NCBI RefSeq assembly: GCF_900101685.1
Contig: NZ_FMZZ01000025.1
Coordinates: 1-52,368 of the forward strand
Direction: 5' to 3'
Source of the DNA: Actinokineospora iranica
GTDB taxonomy: Bacteria > Actinomycetota > Actinomycetes > Mycobacteriales > Pseudonocardiaceae
DNA length: 52,368 bases
Under the pieces are notes generated by a model. The model was not told where the DNA came from. It made no database searches and saw only the letters and a program-made list of their open reading frames with translations. A program made the position numbers and the translations under genes. Positions 50,105 to 52,368 of the stretch are shown piece after piece; within the stretch, counting starts at the first letter, position 1, and each line of letters opens with the position of its first letter.

Positions 50105-51096
50105 CAGTCCTCGTCGGGCAGGTCCCCGTCCGCGCGCAGCAGGACCCGCACCCGCTCAGCGAACTCGTCGTCGGCGTCGACAGCCAACGCCAGCGCACGA
50201 TGGAAGTCACGGCGGGCGCCCGCCGCAGCGCCGTCCACCCAGCGGGCCCGGCCCAACCGCACCAGCACGCGGGCGTGCTCGACCGGGCGCGGCGGAGCCA
50301 ACCGCGTGTACGCCTGCTCCGCCTGCCCCAGGTAGTCGATCGCCGACGCCGTCCGCCCCCCGCGCGCCATCAGCTCGCCGAGCCGCGCCAGGGTGCGCGC
50401 CACGTCGAGGTCGCGCGCGCGCCCGCGGTGCTCGCCCAGCATCTCGAACGCCACGTCCAGCGCGCGGTGCAGCCTGCCCCACCGCACATACAGGTCGATC
50501 AGCGACTCCATCGCCGCCACCATCCGCGCCTCGTCCCGGCACGCCCGCCACAGCGCCACCGCGCGCACCCACTGCCGCTGCGCGGTGTCCAGGTCGTCGA
50601 CCCCGGTGGCCACGGCCGCCGACCGCTCCACCAGCCCCGCCAACGCCACCGCGTTCTCCCACGCCAACGCGGCGGCCTCCCCCGTCGAGGCGAGATCCCG
50701 CCGCCACCCCGAGTCGTCCTGAAGGACCGAGCGCTCCGCGGTGCTCGACCACAGCCGCCGCGCCAGTTCGCACGCCAGCGCGTGCAGGCCGTGCTCCCGC
50801 CCCGCCCGCACCCCCGCCAGCAGCAGCCCCCGGTGCTCAAGCAGCGCACCCGCGTCGTCGTCCTCGCGCCCCACCTCAACCCCGGCAGCCGACACGAGCC
50901 GGGCCAGGAAACGCCGCTGCCCACGGTCGCCAGCCGGATCGGCCAACCCCACCGCCTCGCCCTCCGGCAACCCGGTGATCGCCGCCACCGCCCACACCGG
51001 AACCGGAACGTCCCGCACACCCAGCGCGGAACACACCTCGACCACCCTCGACCGGGTCCACCCGCCGCTCACCCGCCACCTCCCCCGGCCAGCCAT
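50104..51096 (-). CDS. TPR-repeat protein, likely STAND-derived
   Basis: 330 residues. A winged-helix-like segment is seen at ~10-45 (SRVVEVCSALGVRDVPVPVWAVAAITGL), then alpha-helical TPR-like repeats to the end (for example LALAWENAVALAGLVER-type helices and LARLGELMARGGRTASAIDYLGQAEQAY). It looks like the C-terminal half of an NB-ARC/TPR regulator without the NTPase module. Function unknown; a role in protein-protein contacts is likely. ATG 51096 is the first start before clearly non-coding sequence, though the ribosome site is weak and GTG codons just upstream are possible. Confidence 0.65.
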   Translation of the reverse strand: MAGRGRWRVSGGWTRSRVVEVCSALGVRDVPVPVWAVAAITGLPEGEAVGLADPAGDRGQRRFLARLVSAAGVEVGREDDDAGALLEHRGLLLAGVRAGREHGLHALACELARRLWSSTAERSVLQDDSGWRRDLASTGEAAALAWENAVALAGLVERSAAVATGVDDLDTAQRQWVRAVALWRACRDEARMVAAMESLIDLYVRWGRLHRALDVAFEMLGEHRGRARDLDVARTLARLGELMARGGRTASAIDYLGQAEQAYTRLAPPRPVEHARVLVRLGRARWVDGAAAGARRDFHRALALAVDADDEFAERVRVLLRADGDLPDED

Positions 51097-51687
51097 CGAG
51101 CGATCCCGCACCCCCACCGTCGCCGCGTCGATTCCCAGCGCCCCGCTCCATCTTGGGTGACGACCAGCAGGGGGAACCACGCCCGCACCCCCCGATTCAC
51201 CCAGAAGAACCCCACCATCCCCCACGGCGGACGCCCAGGCTGACAGGCAGTGGCTCCCACAAACCACCCGAAGGGATGGCATCCGTTGACACAACTCGAC
51301 CGCGCGCACACCACGTTCATTGGTCTGCGTGGGCAACTCACCTGCCACCCTCGGGGGCAGGAGACGCCCCTGTCCTCCGAGTTGCCGAGAGCAATCCAGA
51401 TCGCCATCTCCGCAGCGCGCTCGATCGCGGCAACGGTCACATCGACACAGCCACTTCAACATAAGCTTGGCCGAGTAACACATCGGTCAAGCTAACCGCA
51501 CCGACACCGCAACCAAAGGCAGCCGAGTTCAGTTCAACGACAACGACAACGACACAAACTTAAATGATTCCACATTTCGACCTCACCTAATGATCGCCAC
51601 TCTGCCGCCATGACCAGGCCACCGAATTGAGAGAGTTACAATTCACAGCCCGTCCCTGGGCTTCGATATCTGCCGTCAAGCTTACAC
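51097..51687. other. 591-bp intergenic region turning AT-rich
   Basis: No supported gene is seen. Base composition changes clearly: from about 51450 to 51690 A+T is far higher than anywhere to the left (for example the AAACTTAAATGATTCC stretch near 51556). Such a change suggests horizontally acquired DNA or a promoter-rich boundary. Short forward frames here lack ribosome sites and recognisable domains. Confidence 0.5.
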
Positions 51688-51953
51688 TCAACGACGCCCA
51701 GGAAAGTCCGACTCCAGCATACTGAGCCGAAGCTGCCCCGATGGCGTGTACCTGAGCACTACCGCCTGAGCAAGATGGCCGATGGGCGGTAGTCGTCTAC
51801 CGGCTGAAATGGCCTCTCGTCCGTCACGTGCAGAGCGTCCACAACCCCTATTGTGCCATAGTCGACCACCCGGACAAACATTCCCCATATAGCGTGCTCC
51901 ATTATTTCGATCGCGACCAGAAGATCTTCATCCAGCCTGCCATTCTCCACCAT
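51688..51953 (-). pseudogene. small hypothetical gene with an apparent frameshift
   Basis: Two overlapping minus-strand frames make sense only when joined. The first (from ATG 51953) reads VENGRLDEDLLVAIEIMEHA ... DYRPSAILL and stops near 51762. The second continues AQAVVLRYTPSGQLRLSML to a stop at 51688. A one-base shift near 51770 would give a single protein of about 88 residues. No family was recognised. The start overlaps the end of the upstream gene by 26 bp, so they look cotranscribed. It may be a true frameshift mutation, a sequencing error, or simply a shorter 64-residue protein. Confidence 0.45.
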
Positions 51954-52368
51954 CCCACTCCACCCAAACTCTCCGAATCGTCAATTCATTGAACCGCGGA
52001 ATTAATTCCGCCAGAATTTCCCAGCCCCACCGATCGCCACTCTTCCGCTCATACCTGAACCGATACTGGTCGAACTCGGCGCCTGACCCGGCCGACTCCT
52101 GGGGTGTTTCTCCCGGCGCCTGGGGCTGTTCGCCCTGATCGGTGTTCGCGGTCAGGGCACCGAGGTTGATGGTGGGCTGGTTGTTGAGTTCGTCCAGCAT
52201 CGCCTGGGCGCCCGCGGCGATGGTCTGGGTAATCGGTGGTGGTGTTCGCGGAGTCAGCGCGCGGAGCAGCACCTCGGCGCCACGCTGGTCCTGGACGGCG
52301 CGAACAGCCTCGGCCATCTGCTTCAGCGGCAGACCGCTCCTCACCTTCCGCTTGCCCGGGTTCCGACC
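51928..52368 (-). CDS. hypothetical protein, cut by the window edge
   Basis: The frame is open to the window end; GTG 52344 is a possible start, but it may begin further right. At least 138 residues. The centre is Thr/Pro/Gln-rich (LTANTDQGEQPQAPGETP) and looks like a linker. The end is a folded-looking segment (FDQYRFRYERKSGDRWGWEI then LTIRRVWVEWDGGEW). Domain identity was not recognised. It is followed, with a 26-bp overlap, by the small frameshifted gene. Codon use is less GC-biased than in the rest of the window, consistent with acquired DNA. Confidence 0.55.
   Translation of the reverse strand, partial: GRNPGKRKVRSGLPLKQMAEAVRAVQDQRGAEVLLRALTPRTPPPITQTIAAGAQAMLDELNNQPTINLGALTANTDQGEQPQAPGETPQESAGSGAEFDQYRFRYERKSGDRWGWEILAELIPRFNELTIRRVWVEWDGGEWQAG

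Noticed and set aside
51250..51495. 81-residue plus-strand frame in the right intergenic region
   Set aside because: No ribosome site or recognisable domain, and the codon pattern is unlike the neighbouring genes.

Overview
The window is very GC-rich (long AT-rich stretches appear only near the right end). It uses many GTG starts, tightly overlapping operons and rare TTA (bldA-type) leucine codons, and it carries actinomycete families (SARP, MAB_1171c-like membrane protein, EspR-like XRE, NB-ARC/STAND regulators). It is a chromosomal segment of a filamentous actinomycete, probably Pseudonocardiales; the genus cannot be fixed from sequence alone.

Layout. 1-4 kb: a 15-bp tandem repeat at the left edge, an SRPBCC protein, an alpha/beta hydrolase, a 5'-truncated vanadium haloperoxidase/PAP2 remnant, a secreted protein and branched-chain aminotransferase IlvE. 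4.2-22.8 kb: a biosynthetic gene cluster. It has a SARP activator, an FAD oxidoreductase and a methyltransferase, then a long overlapping operon: fatty-acyl-AMP ligase, two acyl-CoA-dehydrogenase-like proteins, ACP, one non-reducing KS-AT-ACP PKS module, KAS III-like enzyme, FkbH-like glyceryl-ACP synthase (with a TTA codon), second ACP, 2-oxoacid-dehydrogenase-type acyltransferase, PPTase, alpha/beta hydrolase and type II thioesterase. KAS III + FkbH + ACP + acyltransferase + hydrolase is the known five-gene tetronate set (RK-682/agglomerin type). FAAL + two ACADs + ACP is the set known from dienoyl-lipopeptide clusters. I predict a 3-(unsaturated acyl)-tetronate, probably with an exocyclic methylene.

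22.7-28 kb: small membrane and AOC-barrel proteins, a 42-bp perfect palindrome, a GT4 glycosyltransferase divergent from a glycogen-debranching-type glucosidase, and a GNAT. 28-32.6 kb: a two-gene conflict-type operon in which a trypsin-like protease and a P-loop ATPase/TPR protein share an N-terminal effector-associated domain; part of the TPR array is perfectly repeated in DNA (111-bp period). 33-36.4 kb: a cassette of XRE regulator, ImmA/IrrE-like metallopeptidase, MAB_1171c-like membrane protein and methyltransferase. 36.4-40.2 kb: cytochrome P450, a decayed region, a pyruvate-oxidase-like ThDP enzyme and a small membrane peptide.

40.3-48.2 kb is the most unusual part: two paralogous modules, each a GT-B-like protein (+) convergent with and overlapping an NB-ARC/TPR STAND protein (-). 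One GT-B gene contains about 17.5 copies of an 8-bp repeat inside its coding sequence. The other has about 12 copies of a 7-bp repeat just upstream of its likely start. Neither period is a multiple of three, so both look like slippage-switchable (contingency) loci. Both STAND proteins start with an amyloid/RHIM-like motif, and one has a degraded P-loop. The right end has a Fic-fold protein with a degenerate active site, a TPR protein with 95-bp direct repeats at its 3' end, and a lower-GC tract with a frameshifted small gene and a partial gene.
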